From Rhizopus arrhizus (lineage: Eukaryota > Mucoromycota > Mucoromycetes > Mucorales > Rhizopodaceae), in assembly GCA_024220505.1 (NCBI GenBank), contig JAKZZE010000019.1, positions 992,001 through 1,056,000 on the forward strand: a stretch of 64,000 nt of DNA. Direction: 5' to 3'. The notes under the pieces are model-generated. The model was not told where the DNA came from. It searched no databases and saw only the letters and a program-made list of their open reading frames with translations. Of the stretch, positions 22,492 through 33,616 are shown in pieces. The number at the start of each line of letters is the position of its first letter. Within the stretch, counting starts at the first letter, position 1. Position numbers and translations under genes: made by a program.

Positions 22492-24060
22492 ATGGTTCTT
22501 TCCGCTAAAATAAATTTAGTGCCTAATAAGGCAACCAACAACACCAACCCCAGTTTCCTACAAACAAAACGATCATGGGCGCAACTGCTAGTAGGTCCAA
22601 CTAAAACCTCTAGTTATGGTGCGCAGTCTACCTCACAGTCTGTTCCACCTCCTACTTCTATGAGTTCTGATGTTTCGACATCTCATCCCTCATCGCCATC
22701 ATCGATTAAATCCCCTGTCCTCAGGATTGATCGTCCAATTCTTAAAGGTACAGTTAGAGGGACTACCTTTTTGGACGTCACTGCAGTGCAGAATAAAGAA
22801 CAATTTTTTCAGGACCTCAAAAAGGCATGCAATGATAATGAGCATCTTTGGAGTTTTGAGGATAAAGTCAAACGCTTTGGGCAGAAGATCTTTGCCGAAG
22901 TTTTGCTCTCGCCCACCATGCATCAGATAATCTGCTCTCAGGGTGTTGCGATCCCCTCTCTCTCCACTCAGCTTATCGGCTATCCGTCCCTTTCACCTGA
23001 TGCGGATATCTTACAGATTTCCTTTTCTAACCTTCCTCGTGAATACGGTCGCAAGGATGGTGGCTTAGATCAACTTCGTGCTGATATGGTTACCAACTTG
23101 GCGCCTCATGGTACTGTTCTCGATAGTGGTATTATTAGTGGATCAGCAGGTCTTTTCTCGGGCAGAGGATATGCTATTTTAGAACGCCCTTCCAGACCCT
23201 CCACCCAATCCACCGATACCTCAGGTACGGCTGATGTTCGCCCTCTTCCGCCTCATAAACTACCCTGGACTTATGCAAGTGCCAATAACAACGAACCATC
23301 TGACACCAACTTGGACACCACCCTTGATAGGGTATTAGTCTATGCTACGTTCGCCTCAATGGCACCCTACTGTCGCTACTGTCATAGCGAAGATCATGCA
23401 CTCGTTGATTGTCCAGTTAAGCTCGCTGCCATTGTTTGCTATAACTGTAACACCCCAGGACACAAATCTCGCTCCTGTCCTCGTAAGAATGCTGCGCCGT
23501 CCTCAGGCGTTCCCAATAAAAAGGCCAGGAAGATACCTAATTCTGTTCCAGTCAGTCCTCCTGCTATACTTCAAGAAACTATTGCACCACTCCTCCCTAA
23601 TGTGGAAACGACCACACCTGAGGACAATGGCTTAGCAAGCGAATCAACTATAGACTTATTATCTAATTCTTCGGACGCTCCTTCCTCCGGCCCTAAGTCT
23701 GCTAGAACTCCTCCCAGTAGGAACACGCGGTCTCAGACGACGTCTAAGTCTACAGAGTTACCTGCTACCGACGTCACTACTATCAACACTCCTCCCCATA
23801 CGTCTCTCACAATTGCCACCAAAATCTGCCGTTATTGTGGTCTCCTTGGACATTTACGTACGAACCATAATGATTGCCTCAAGAATCCACGTAAACAGGT
23901 TCAGCCAGTCACCACACCTGTTCAGCTAGTGGACATAGAGGAGCAATTTGAACCAATGCAAGAAGATGAATTCGACACCGTTAATCCCAGTTGTGATGCC
24001 TCAATTGAGTCGACTGAATTGTCTTCTCAACAAGGCTCCGACTGCTCCAACTTACAGTAA
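22492..24060 (+). CDS. LINE 1 ORF1, RNA-binding protein with zinc knuckles
   Basis: 522-residue ORF1 protein. The start is the ATG GTT CTT TCC that is shared with the second LINE; an upstream in-frame GTG was not used. The N-terminal third is Ser/Thr/Pro rich. A middle segment (ISFSNLPREYG, then GRGYAILERP) looks like a degenerate RRM-type fold, as in LINE ORF1s, which is inference. Three Cys-rich knuckles follow: CRYCHSEDHALVDCP, CYNCNTPGHKSRSCP and, near the C-terminus, CRYCGLLGHLRTNHNDC (the last with unusual spacing). These should bind the element RNA to form the ribonucleoprotein. The ORF2 frame is open through its last 113 nt, but the likely ORF2 ATG lies 10 nt past the stop. Confidence 0.9.
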   Translation: MVLSAKINLVPNKATNNTNPSFLQTKRSWAQLLVGPTKTSSYGAQSTSQSVPPPTSMSSDVSTSHPSSPSSIKSPVLRIDRPILKGTVRGTTFLDVTAVQNKEQFFQDLKKACNDNEHLWSFEDKVKRFGQKIFAEVLLSPTMHQIICSQGVAIPSLSTQLIGYPSLSPDADILQISFSNLPREYGRKDGGLDQLRADMVTNLAPHGTVLDSGIISGSAGLFSGRGYAILERPSRPSTQSTDTSGTADVRPLPPHKLPWTYASANNNEPSDTNLDTTLDRVLVYATFASMAPYCRYCHSEDHALVDCPVKLAAIVCYNCNTPGHKSRSCPRKNAAPSSGVPNKKARKIPNSVPVSPPAILQETIAPLLPNVETTTPEDNGLASESTIDLLSNSSDAPSSGPKSARTPPSRNTRSQTTSKSTELPATDVTTINTPPHTSLTIATKICRYCGLLGHLRTNHNDCLKNPRKQVQPVTTPVQLVDIEEQFEPMQEDEFDTVNPSCDASIESTELSSQQGSDCSNLQ

Positions 24061-24070
24061 GGACGTTATT

Positions 24071-27000
24071 ATGATTATATTCCAAAATAATCATAATAAT
24101 ACAGCCGAGAGACCCATCCCGGTCTCTTCCTATATACCCAACAACACCTTACTCAATACTCATTCGCATGCATCTGATATATCATCCATTCCATCTCTAA
24201 AACTGGCTACGCTCAATTGCCGTGGTCTTCGCAAAACTGCAGATTCCTCGACTCGTAACCATTTTATTCGTTACATCCGTACTCACTCTCTTGATATTTT
24301 AGCCCTTCAAGAAACTCATGCTTCGAATACGTCCATTCAAGACCTCTTCCATAACCAATTCCAAGCTTCAGCAAGTCTTTGGTCCCATCACTGCGGACTA
24401 GTCAGTTTCTCGCCACATATCACTTTCTCAAATACAATTATGAGCTTGTGTGGTCGTATCATTACCACTACTATATCACACAAATCTCACCTATTTTCAC
24501 CAGTTACTATTTCTGTTTTGTATGCTCCTGCCTCTCGCAAGGAAAGGTATACTTTTCTTTCTGATCTACTGAATTCTCCTTCAGGCTTACTACCATCTGC
24601 ACCCATCAACCATATCTTAATGGGAGACTTTAACTACACCTACAGCCAACATTTATCACCTCATCACCTACGTCAAGCTCCGACACAGTGGCTACAATAT
24701 ATTGAAGATCATTTTGTTGATGGCGTAACTCCTCCTGATCAGGCAGCTCAGCCCACCTTCTGTCGCGGCATGCAATCTTCCTGTATTGATTTTATCTTCC
24801 TGTCTAAAGATCTACCTTTTGTACCTCGCACTGCCAATGTCACTTACATCCATCCAGTTTGGACCGACCATTTTATGGTGTCTATTCAACTAGAGTACAA
24901 CCCACCTCCGACTGATACTACAGATCATCCTTCTGTAGGTAAGGGACTTTGGCGTGCCAATCCACTCTTGGCCAGCAACAAAGATTTCTGTGCTGCTTTA
25001 AAAAATGCATTGTCAAACACTGTGTCCTCATTTATTAACGGACTCAGTGCTAGTTACAAATGGGAAGCATTGAAAGCTACAACTAAAAAGGTCGCTCAAT
25101 CCTTTTCCAGAAAACAAGCATCATCCTACAAACAAGCGGAAATATTACTACAGAAGAAATTAGCCAGTCTGAGAAAGAAAAAGATCTTATTTCCTGCACA
25201 AGTGCCGGAATTGCAACCTCTGGTCAATGTGGTGGAACGACAACTTGCTGATATCCAACAATATCACGTAGAAATTCTTGCCCTTCGATCAGGAATACGT
25301 TGGCGCGAGTTAGGTGAGTTATCGGCAGGTTACTTAAAACGCACAATTGCGACACGTGCCTCTCGACAAATGATTCCTTCACTGATCCATCCTGTCACTA
25401 AAGTTCTCTGCTCCTCCAGAGTTGATATGCTTGACGCTGCATCTACTTTCTATTCGGATCTGTATTCCCCTGATCCAGTTGATCCTGATGCTATCGAGTC
25501 GATTCTTTCTACCTTGCCTTCCTCGCTTCGGTTGGCCTCTACCGACCAAAACGCCTTGACAAGCCCCATTGTTTTTGATGATATTCTTGAAGGCGTCTCA
25601 CGTTGCCCCAGCCGTAGTAGCCCTGGCACTGATGGTCTGCCATATGAACTGCTCCGCTTGATTATCACCCATCCTGCATGTCGTGATATCACATTGGCTG
25701 TATACAATGACGCCCTTTCACACGGAATCTTTCCACCATCCTGGTTAGAGACTAGCGTCTCGCTCATTCCTAAAAAAGGGTCACTTTCTGACCTAAAGAA
25801 CTGGCGTCCTATCTCACTGATAAATACAGATGCTAAGGTTTTTACTCGTATTCTTAGTGCAAGGCTTATCTCCTGTGTTGACGACCTTATTACACCATAT
25901 CAATCGGGTTTCCTCCGTCACCGATTTATTGCAGATAATGGCTTGTTAATGAAGCTTGTCATGGATTTTGCAAAATCTACAAACTCGAAGGCGCTTGGTC
26001 TCCTATTAGATCAAGAAAAAGCATATGATAGAGTCCATCCTGATTATCTACAACAAGTTCTTACTCATTTTGGTTTCCCTCCCTCGTTTGTTCAAAGTGT
26101 TCTTGGTCTATTTTTTGGCACTCAACTGCGCCTCAACATAAATGGTTTCTTATCCAGTCCTGTACATCAGCGACGAGGTTTACGTCAAGGAGATCCTCTT
26201 TCTCCCATTCTGTTTAACCTTGCATTCGAACCACTCCTCCGCAAGATCCTTAATGACCCATTGTATAACGGTTTTTCCATACCTCATGCTCCTCCGTCAT
26301 ACATTTCTGGTGATCCTCTGCAACCAATCAAGCTATTGGCTTATGCTGATGATGTGCTCTGTTTGCTTAAGGACCCTTCCGACTTGAATAGGCTACAAAC
26401 TCATTTGGATACATACTCTCAAGCTTCTAACGCTAAAGTTAACTTTCATAAGACGGAAGCTTTGTCTTTATCTGGATCACGGATCACTCCTTCCTCCATC
26501 TGGCATGGTCCGCTGTTATCCCATCGTATCTCCCGATGGCATGATTGTCACTCAGCGAATCCGGTGATTTACTTGGGATATCCTCTCTACACCTCCACAG
26601 CTCAACGTGACTCCTACTTGGCTGCTCTTCTACGCAAGATTAATACAGCTTGTGTTCTACATTCTCATAGGTCTCTCTCGGTAAGAGGCAGAGCGACTAT
26701 TATCAATTCCCTCATTCTGTCTAAATTATGGCATGTATTGCGGGTAACCTCTGTTCCTCGAGCTTTCTTGGAAAAAGTGAAGTCGGTCGTAAGTGCTTTT
26801 CTGACGAGACGTATGTTTCCTCGTATAAGTCTGGCCACTTTGTGTTTACCGCGGTCTCTGGGAGGTTTGGGAGTTCTAGATCCTATTACTCAACAAAATG
26901 CCTTACAATTGCGATGGATTCTTCCGTTACTTTCTCTGTCCCCACCCACTATCTCTTCTGATGATGACTCCTCCATTGCTATCTCTCAATCCATAGTTTT

Positions 27001-28156
27001 GCCTTCGTTGATTCAGTATCTGCTTTTTCACTTGGATCAGTGGGTGAAACGACCTCGAACAGTTTATTCCTTTGATTTTTCCAAATTTGACTTCAGACTA
27101 TGCTTCCTCTTTGTCGACTTAAGGCCACCTGTGTTACGTGCACATGATGGTGTCTTTTCTTTACTCTTTCGCTGCATAGATTCACTCCCAAAAGATTTCT
27201 CGGACATTGTCATCAACCAGGAAACGAGTCTCCAGTTACCAATTTCCGCCAGTATACAGCCTGATTGTATCCAAACACTTTCCAAGACTCAGACAAGATT
27301 GCCGAGTTCCACTGCCTACCAATTTGATCCTGATTCAAGACGTCTAAAGCCAAAATTAGCTGCTGACATAGATATTCACCCAACGCTTACCAAACGGTTT
27401 CTGCGACTGGTTCGACAAAATCAAGTCCGTCTTGCGCCTTTCTTTGTGCGTTCTTTCATTCCACCAATGTATGCGGCTAAAGGTCCTCATCCTTTTCTAC
27501 CAGTTTTACATAACAATATCGATGCCTCCCCTTTCTTGCAAGCTCTCGATTTAATAACAGATGCTTCAACGACTTTGTTAAATACCAAATCCTACCGCCG
27601 CATCTGTGTCTCACCTCAAGTCTCTGAATCTCGTCTAACTCCCTCACAATGGTCTCACTTTTGGAAATTTCCATTATCCCACCACTGTCGTAACGTCTGG
27701 TTTCGTTTGATCCATAGGAAGTTACCCTATCGTTCGTTTCTGCATCATATTATGCCAGCAACATTTTCAGATGCCTGTTGTCCTATCTGCAGTGTGAACG
27801 AAGAAACGCTTGAACATTTCCTGTACCAGTGCCCGGTTAAACTGGCGGTGTGGCGTGCTTCCTGGTCTCGTTTTACAAATCCAACAGATTTCAACGTAGA
27901 TCAAGTTAAAAATGCAGTATTTTGTCTCAAGCTTCCTTCAAAAGATTCCTCCATTTCTCAGGATTCGTCTTCGACCATCATCGGTCACACTCTCATGGGC
28001 ATCTGGCGAGCTCATTGGGCCTTCGTTTTTGACTCTGTTCCTTTTCATCCCGAATTGGTCTCTAAATCCATTTCTTCGATGATTACAACCTCACTAAAAG
28101 AAAACCTGCTGCTCTCTGGTTGCTCTCCGGTACCTTTGCCTCATTTTCAACCGTAA
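24071..28156 (+). CDS. LINE 1 ORF2, APE endonuclease-reverse transcriptase
   Basis: About 1361 residues from the first ATG after ORF1. N-terminal APE-like endonuclease: LATLNCRGL (about residue 44), LALQETHAS, MGDFNYT, SSCIDFIFLS, TDHFMVS, which supply the catalytic N/E/D/N and H residues. Reverse transcriptase: SSPGTDGLPYELL, LIPKKGSL, NWRPISLINTDAKVF, LLLDQEKAYDRV, RGLRQGDPLSP and catalytic LLAYADDVL (about residue 757). The C-terminus has a zf-RVT-type Cys/His module (CCPICSVNEETLEHFLYQCP, about residue 1236). No RNase H. The frame is open throughout, with nothing missing in the catalytic sites, so the element is coding-competent. Confidence 0.95.
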   Translation: MIIFQNNHNNTAERPIPVSSYIPNNTLLNTHSHASDISSIPSLKLATLNCRGLRKTADSSTRNHFIRYIRTHSLDILALQETHASNTSIQDLFHNQFQASASLWSHHCGLVSFSPHITFSNTIMSLCGRIITTTISHKSHLFSPVTISVLYAPASRKERYTFLSDLLNSPSGLLPSAPINHILMGDFNYTYSQHLSPHHLRQAPTQWLQYIEDHFVDGVTPPDQAAQPTFCRGMQSSCIDFIFLSKDLPFVPRTANVTYIHPVWTDHFMVSIQLEYNPPPTDTTDHPSVGKGLWRANPLLASNKDFCAALKNALSNTVSSFINGLSASYKWEALKATTKKVAQSFSRKQASSYKQAEILLQKKLASLRKKKILFPAQVPELQPLVNVVERQLADIQQYHVEILALRSGIRWRELGELSAGYLKRTIATRASRQMIPSLIHPVTKVLCSSRVDMLDAASTFYSDLYSPDPVDPDAIESILSTLPSSLRLASTDQNALTSPIVFDDILEGVSRCPSRSSPGTDGLPYELLRLIITHPACRDITLAVYNDALSHGIFPPSWLETSVSLIPKKGSLSDLKNWRPISLINTDAKVFTRILSARLISCVDDLITPYQSGFLRHRFIADNGLLMKLVMDFAKSTNSKALGLLLDQEKAYDRVHPDYLQQVLTHFGFPPSFVQSVLGLFFGTQLRLNINGFLSSPVHQRRGLRQGDPLSPILFNLAFEPLLRKILNDPLYNGFSIPHAPPSYISGDPLQPIKLLAYADDVLCLLKDPSDLNRLQTHLDTYSQASNAKVNFHKTEALSLSGSRITPSSIWHGPLLSHRISRWHDCHSANPVIYLGYPLYTSTAQRDSYLAALLRKINTACVLHSHRSLSVRGRATIINSLILSKLWHVLRVTSVPRAFLEKVKSVVSAFLTRRMFPRISLATLCLPRSLGGLGVLDPITQQNALQLRWILPLLSLSPPTISSDDDSSIAISQSIVLPSLIQYLLFHLDQWVKRPRTVYSFDFSKFDFRLCFLFVDLRPPVLRAHDGVFSLLFRCIDSLPKDFSDIVINQETSLQLPISASIQPDCIQTLSKTQTRLPSSTAYQFDPDSRRLKPKLAADIDIHPTLTKRFLRLVRQNQVRLAPFFVRSFIPPMYAAKGPHPFLPVLHNNIDASPFLQALDLITDASTTLLNTKSYRRICVSPQVSESRLTPSQWSHFWKFPLSHHCRNVWFRLIHRKLPYRSFLHHIMPATFSDACCPICSVNEETLEHFLYQCPVKLAVWRASWSRFTNPTDFNVDQVKNAVFCLKLPSKDSSISQDSSSTIIGHTLMGIWRAHWAFVFDSVPFHPELVSKSISSMITTSLKENLLLSGCSPVPLPHFQP

Positions 28157-28337
28157 TCTCACTAGCGGATTCTATCACTAGCAATTACATCTTCCATTTT
28201 CCAAATCAACAAAAAAAAAAACAACAAAACAAAACAAAAAAATATATAACATAAAACCCAAAAACAATATTATGACTTGATTGATCGTCACTTTAATAAA
28301 CTTGAGCCAGGTGCTCCTTACAAAAAAAAAAAAAAAA

Positions 28338-28351
28338 AGAAATGTGAATGA
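28338..28351 (+). repeat. 3' target-site duplication of LINE 1
   Basis: Matches the 14 bases immediately 5' of the element; its first base could belong to the poly(A) tail. Confidence 0.85.
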
Positions 28352-29960
28352 ATTACAAATATAAAGTTTTACTGTAACCAAGTTTCAAATCTATTTCTAT
28401 TTACAAGCAAAGATTAAAAATAATAAAAAGTCTTTTAAAAAAAAATATGTGGGTATCAAATAGGAGAAATGTTTTTTTTTTTTTAAAAAAAAAATTCTTT
28501 TGCTATTGAGATGATCTTTGTAATTTGGATATCAATGCTTCAAATACATTATTAAACATGTTGAACTGACGCACTTTTTTAATGATTGTCAATTATCTCT
28601 TTTCTGAGTGAAATTTTTGCAAACAATCTTTTTTTTAAAGATAATACTTTTATTGATGGGTTTCTGGTGGATTTTGTTTGAGAAAGGGCGTATTTTGCCA
28701 GACCTCCCTTTCTGTTTCAAATTTTTTCCTTGACTTTTTTGTGGGGGAAAAACGAAACAGGAATATTAAGATTGGCAAAGAGAATATCTAACAAGGTACA
28801 GGTTGACATTGGTAGTGGAGAAGCTGATACATGTAAGAATAGTCAACGAGGAAGCATTAGGACAAAAGCTACTGTTCATCTTGTTTAGACCCAACCAATA
28901 AACGAATGATGTTTCTGATGACACTGAAAAGTATCTATCAAACTTCAAAATCGATATCTTTAAAGACGACAAGTACGCGTATATAAAATAAATAGAATAA
29001 TTTGCTGTGAAGATATGGTAAATAGAATAAATGTTTCACAATTACTGTTAATTTAAATATTGAAGCAAGCTTGCATTTCTCATAAAATGCATTTGATAGT
29101 ATCTGGGGTCCTTATTACGATGGGGTCTTGTGAAGCTTACTTTACCAATTTCACTCTCTAAATTATATTATGCAATTAACAATATCTACATTTCTTGTCA
29201 TCTTGACATGAGCAGCAGATATGATCCTTATCATTCCTTTCTCTTTGAATTCAATGACACAATCACAACCATGCTATAGAAAAATTATGAATAGGAGATT
29301 ATAAAGAGGGTATGATGGCAAGTATGCAAAATAAATTATTAAATTCCTGCTATAATCAAAGTTCTAAACCTTGAATAAAAAGTGAAGCATGTCAAAATTG
29401 CTTGATGTAGATTGGATAAATACAATTGTAAGGTTTTCTAATATGAATATGATTACTATTGGAAATGTAAGCAAATGTTATTTATTTTTGACAGCATTGA
29501 GCTTTTGTCGATTCACAAAAATGCTAATGTTCCGCATCAACCAACAGATAATGAATTTGCCTCAGGAACATAGAAGCTATACACTGTTAACTTTGCCTAG
29601 CGGATCATGAAACTTTTTAATAAATAATGCAGATTTTTTTGGAACCTTGAAATTAAAACTCACACATTTATTATCCTTTTTAAGGAAAATAACAAAGATA
29701 TACGTGTTCTTTATTAGATTATTGACTTTTTTTTTTTTTGCAAACAAGGAATACAAATCTCATTTTATGAATTAAATCTTGAGAAATGATCATTTAAATA
29801 GAAGGGGTGACTAAAATGGATTTTTAACCAATTAAAGTAAAATAAAGAGATTATAATACAGTCATTTCATCCTTGGCTTTTATTACAGCTTGAACCCTAA
29901 TCAAAAAATTGACAACAAAAAAGTGCCAGTCAAAAGCTTCACACACCCAACTCTGATCCT
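28352..29960. other. Intergenic, no supported gene
   Basis: AT-rich, with a near-palindromic T/A stretch around 28471-28495. Short frames at 28766 (minus) and 29389 (plus) show no family motif. Confidence 0.5.
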
Positions 29961-29963
29961 TTC

Positions 29964-30430
29964 TTATAATTCACAGATATCTCTTGCTCTCTGTTCATAT
30001 GGAGCTAGTTTCAACTTCAGTTGTCTCTGTATATACCCAACTGGATCTAGACCAGGCAATTGAGAAGGCAAACAAAGCGTTGAATGACTCGCTTCCCCTT
30101 TGTGATAAGTTATTGTCAGCTTGATGACGTGCTTGGGGTGAATCGTGTGCTGAAAAATAAAATAATCATTTCCCCAACAGTTTGTGAGTAAAAATGATGT
30201 CAAGCCCCGTTTTTAGAATATGAATATAATCAGGCGCAGTCATTCTGATGTCGTATATCTTGCAGATATACCCAATTCCAAGGGAAGTCATGCAAGCCTA
30301 CACCACAACACTTTCACCGCTCTGCTTTACAGCCACACGATGAGACTGTAATGGGTTTCCGGACAAACTCTTCATACAGCAAATCAGTTTCTAAGAGCGC
30401 TCTCAGTTCATTTTGAGTATCCTAGGAAAT
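29964..30430 (-). pseudogene. Unrecognised decayed coding remnant
   Basis: Base composition is richer in GC than the flanks and minus-strand frames carry protein-like runs: VRKPITVSSCGCKAERWKCC and DFPWNWVYLQD in one frame (30420-30240) and KHVIKLTITYHKGEASHSTL in another (30190-29964). Frames shift and stops intervene. Family not identified; a Cys-rich protein or repeat gene is possible. Confidence 0.3.
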
Positions 30431-31630
30431 GGATTGAATCATTATAAAAGTTTAATTTTTTAAATGAAAATAAGCGAATTTGATCTTTTTTTTTTTTGAT
30501 GAAATAATATGTTTTATGTATTGATTTCTTAGTACTTGTAAGTCTTTACACTAATACCTTAATCTCATGTGCATTACGCATATTAAAAATGAAAGCTGCA
30601 TGATTTTCATTTTTTATAAAGTTGGAACTCGTTTTAGCAAACCACTGATAGCTTTAGTAAACAAAGGTTGGAAAAAAAGTAAAATTGGTTTTATGTTGTG
30701 TTATAAATAACATGTGTACGAATTACAATATAAAGTATGTCAATGATAACTATAGAAAAACCATATTAAAGTAGTAGATTACATTTTTAGTTTAGTCTCA
30801 TAAATATCTTGCTGTCTAAAAAAGAGTCGGTTTGTCTCATTTTTAATTCCAGCCCGTCTCATTCAGACTAAATATAAAATTTTCAGTTTTTTTTGAATTA
30901 TAGTTCAACAAACATAAAGAGAACGGGTGTCATCAATTATACATTATTTTTCTACTCTTGTAATAATCTATATTTAGAAAAGCCATACGCGTTTATTTCA
31001 TACTTTATAGTAAAACAGCACTCTTAAAAAAAAAGAAAAAGGCAGGAAAAGATCACGAGGGCTATAAAGTAGTCAGGATCAAATGTGAATGGGAAAAGAA
31101 GGTTGAATGTATTTTTATTGATCATATGACCTCCTTACACATAGTACAACAACATAATCTGGGGAATACGATACTTTATGATCTTTTACTTGCAGTGAGA
31201 GTAAATTTGAAGAAAGAATTACATTTGGAATAATAGAATATAAATCATAGTTTTACATGTGCAAGTCTATAATTAATTTGAATATGTAATCATCAAAGGG
31301 TGATCCATGCACCCAAAAAAAAATACGTACACACATGTTGGGGGTGTCTCTTGGATTTTAAAACAAAGATAATTGAAATAATAAAACAAATATGAATCAT
31401 CTCAAAAGAAGGGATCGTGCTATCAAATCAATCCACAAAAAGTTTAAAACACAATGAAATACTAAAAAGTTCAATTTAACTTTTTGTTTAATGACTAATA
31501 ATTTCAAAACAATTGTTTATTTTACGGATGAAAAAAAAAAAAAAAATAAAAACCCAAATTATGGGGTTCTGGATTTGGAATACGAGTGTCCTTTCGTTGC
31601 CTTTGATTCAAAAACTTTTTTTTTTCCCGA
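30431..31630. other. Intergenic upstream of the elongase
   Basis: AT-rich; no gene seen. Holds A-runs near 31531 and the elongase upstream region. Confidence 0.5.
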
Positions 31631-31699
31631 TATAAAAACATGCCAATCAACTTTCTCCCTTCTTTTCTTCTCCTTCCCCTTTCTATTCCTTCTTTAACT
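31631..31699 (+). promoter_or_regulatory. Probable core promoter and CT-rich leader of the elongase gene
   Basis: TATAAAA at 31631-31637, followed by a CT-rich tract (CTTTCTCCCTTCTTTTC type) running to the start codon at 31700, a layout typical of highly expressed fungal genes. Confidence 0.5.
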
Positions 31700-32579
31700 A
31701 TGGACATTGATCAATTGAAGCCAATCACTAATATTCCATACCCAGAATATTATGAATTCTTTATGGATTGGAAAACGCCCGTGGTGATTGCCACTCTTTA
31801 CGCTGTCACAATTCATCTTTTAAATCCTAGTCGTGCCACAGCCAAGTTATCTCGAGTGGAGGCCAAAAATCGTGGTGTGAATAATGCGTCAAGTAGCAGT
31901 AAGTTGTTCACAACCTTTGTCTTTCTTCACAACTTGTTCTTGTCCATCTATTCTGGTGTGACATTCGTAAATATGGTTCAAGCCTTACACAGGTTATTCA
32001 CCAATTATTCTGTACATGATGCTGTAAGTTGTACAACATAAAAGGAAAAAGAGAGCAAAGAATAACACTTACTAGTATTGTGATGTTGATGGATCATTTT
32101 GGGATGAAGCATTGGGTTATTGGGGATATTTATTTTATCTTTCTAAATTCTATGAAGTGGTTGACACTGCCATCATTCTCATCAAGGGTCGTCGGTCATC
32201 TCTTTTGCAAACATATCACCACTCGGGTGCCATGATTACTATGTGGTCCGGTATTCGTTACAAAGCTCAACCGATTTGGATCTTTGTCGTCTTTAATTCA
32301 CTCATTCATTCTATCATGTACATGTACTATGCTTTTACCTCCATTGGTCTTCATCCCCCCGGTAAGCGTTATTTGACCTCCATGCAAATCTCACAATTCT
32401 TGGTGGGTATGTCGACTGCTATCAGCTATTTGTTTGTGCCTGATTGTTTACAAACACCTGGTCAACGTTTTGCTGTTGGTTTGAACATTGCTTATCTTTT
32501 ACCTTTAACCTATCTTTTTGTTGATTTTGCACGCAAAACTTATGGAAAGAGAAAGGCTGCTGCAAAGAAGGTGGATTAA
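31700..32579 (+). CDS. ELO-family very-long-chain fatty acid elongase (3-ketoacyl-CoA synthase)
   Basis: Multi-pass ER membrane enzyme that condenses malonyl-CoA with acyl-CoA, the first step of fatty-acid elongation. Two exons (31700-32023 and 32076-32579) join in frame to 275 residues, the normal ELO length. Signatures: FLHNLFLSIYSG in the second membrane segment, LSKFYEVVDTAIILIKGR, the catalytic box LLQTYHHSGAM (residues about 151-161), NSLIHSIMYMYYAF and a Lys/Arg-rich C-terminus (KRKAAAKK) like an ER-retention tail. The His-box reads QxxHH instead of HxxHH; some fungal and algal elongases carry this variant. Substrate cannot be read from sequence. The start follows the CT-rich leader directly. 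Confidence 0.94.
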
Positions 32580-33570
32580 GAAAACAAAAGTAGCATATAC
32601 ATTCATATACATACATTTGAGGAAAAAGGAAGGGAGTTTTATCTACTTTTTTTTTATTTTATTTTTTAGATTCTTGTATTATATTTTAAATAAAAAAATT
32701 ACACTTATTTATCTTTTTTCATAATCATCTGTCTCCTTGTATTCAGGATATACAATTTAATTATCTTTATGGGCCATTTGACCAAGTGATATCTTGCAAA
32801 AGAACTTGATCCTCTTTTGCTAATTAAATCTTTTGTCACTGCTTTTCTTTGAAGTCAAGCATCATGTAGGATTGTTTTGAAAGCCTTTTCTCTTAAAACT
32901 AGGATAGATAAATGGTATTCATAGATCAACATTATACCCTAAAAGTAATGTTGTATTTAGGATTCTGATAGGCTCAGAATAACTCACTCTGACTTTCCAA
33001 TCTATCGAATTCTCAAAAGGTAATCAACAAGCTTTAACGTTCTAAGCAAGCACAATGCTGTTCATGGTCACTTGCTAGATAAAAGACAAAGATATACTGT
33101 GCAAATAAGGAGTAGTTCATACTCTGATCTATAGTTTTTACTCTTATGCCTCAGAGACTCCTTAAATCATAAACATATTTAAAAAGATACAATTAACCCA
33201 GAGTATCATTCTTGATGCATATTTGCTGGAATGATGAAAGATACTACAACTGATTAGCTTTAAAAGCTTTTCTTTCTGGCTACTTCAAAAGCCCATAAAG
33301 CTTCTAAATGATGCAAGTATTAAATAAAATATCCAAGATGCTTTACTTTAAGCATCCTTGGGGCGAAATATAAACCTAAAATTGCAAAGTCACGATAGCA
33401 ATTTACAAAGCAATTTCTGTATGTTTAACCTATTGTTCAAGAACACACTCTAAAGATTTAATTAAAAAATGATGTGACTTTTTAAAGGCATTGTTGATCA
33501 AGACAAGTCAGTGCATTTGAAAAGCAATTACGTTTTAATGTTTAATTTACTCCGATTAAATAGAGGATTT
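32580..33570. other. Intergenic between elongase and CAP
   Basis: About 1 kb, AT-rich, no supported gene; same-strand neighbours. Confidence 0.55.
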
Positions 33571-33616
33571 ATTTTCTTGCTTTTTCTTTTTCCTTTTTCT
33601 TCTTCATCTTGTTTCC
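33571..33616 (+). promoter_or_regulatory. CT-rich leader of CAP
   Basis: T/C-only tract (TTTCTTGCTTTTTC..TTCTTCATCTTG) up to the ATG, similar to the elongase and kinesin leaders. No clear TATA was placed. Confidence 0.35.

Larger units (their letters stand above)
22491..28337 (+). mobile_element. Full-length non-LTR retrotransposon (LINE copy 1)
   Basis: About 5.85 kb element with two long open frames, a short A-rich 3' UTR containing AATAAA and a terminal A16-17 run, bounded by a 14-bp target-site duplication. Its first base is one nucleotide before the ORF1 ATG, so there is almost no 5' UTR. No stop or frameshift is seen in either ORF, so it is potentially active. Endonuclease is of the APE type; no RNase H domain was found. 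Inserted upstream of, and divergent from, the ACBD gene. Same family as the copy at 42431-48316, but clearly diverged at protein level. Confidence 0.92.

Noticed and set aside
25450..25767. Antisense open frame inside LINE 1 ORF2 (and similar ones in both LINEs)
   Set aside because: Shadows of a long real frame; no family motif.
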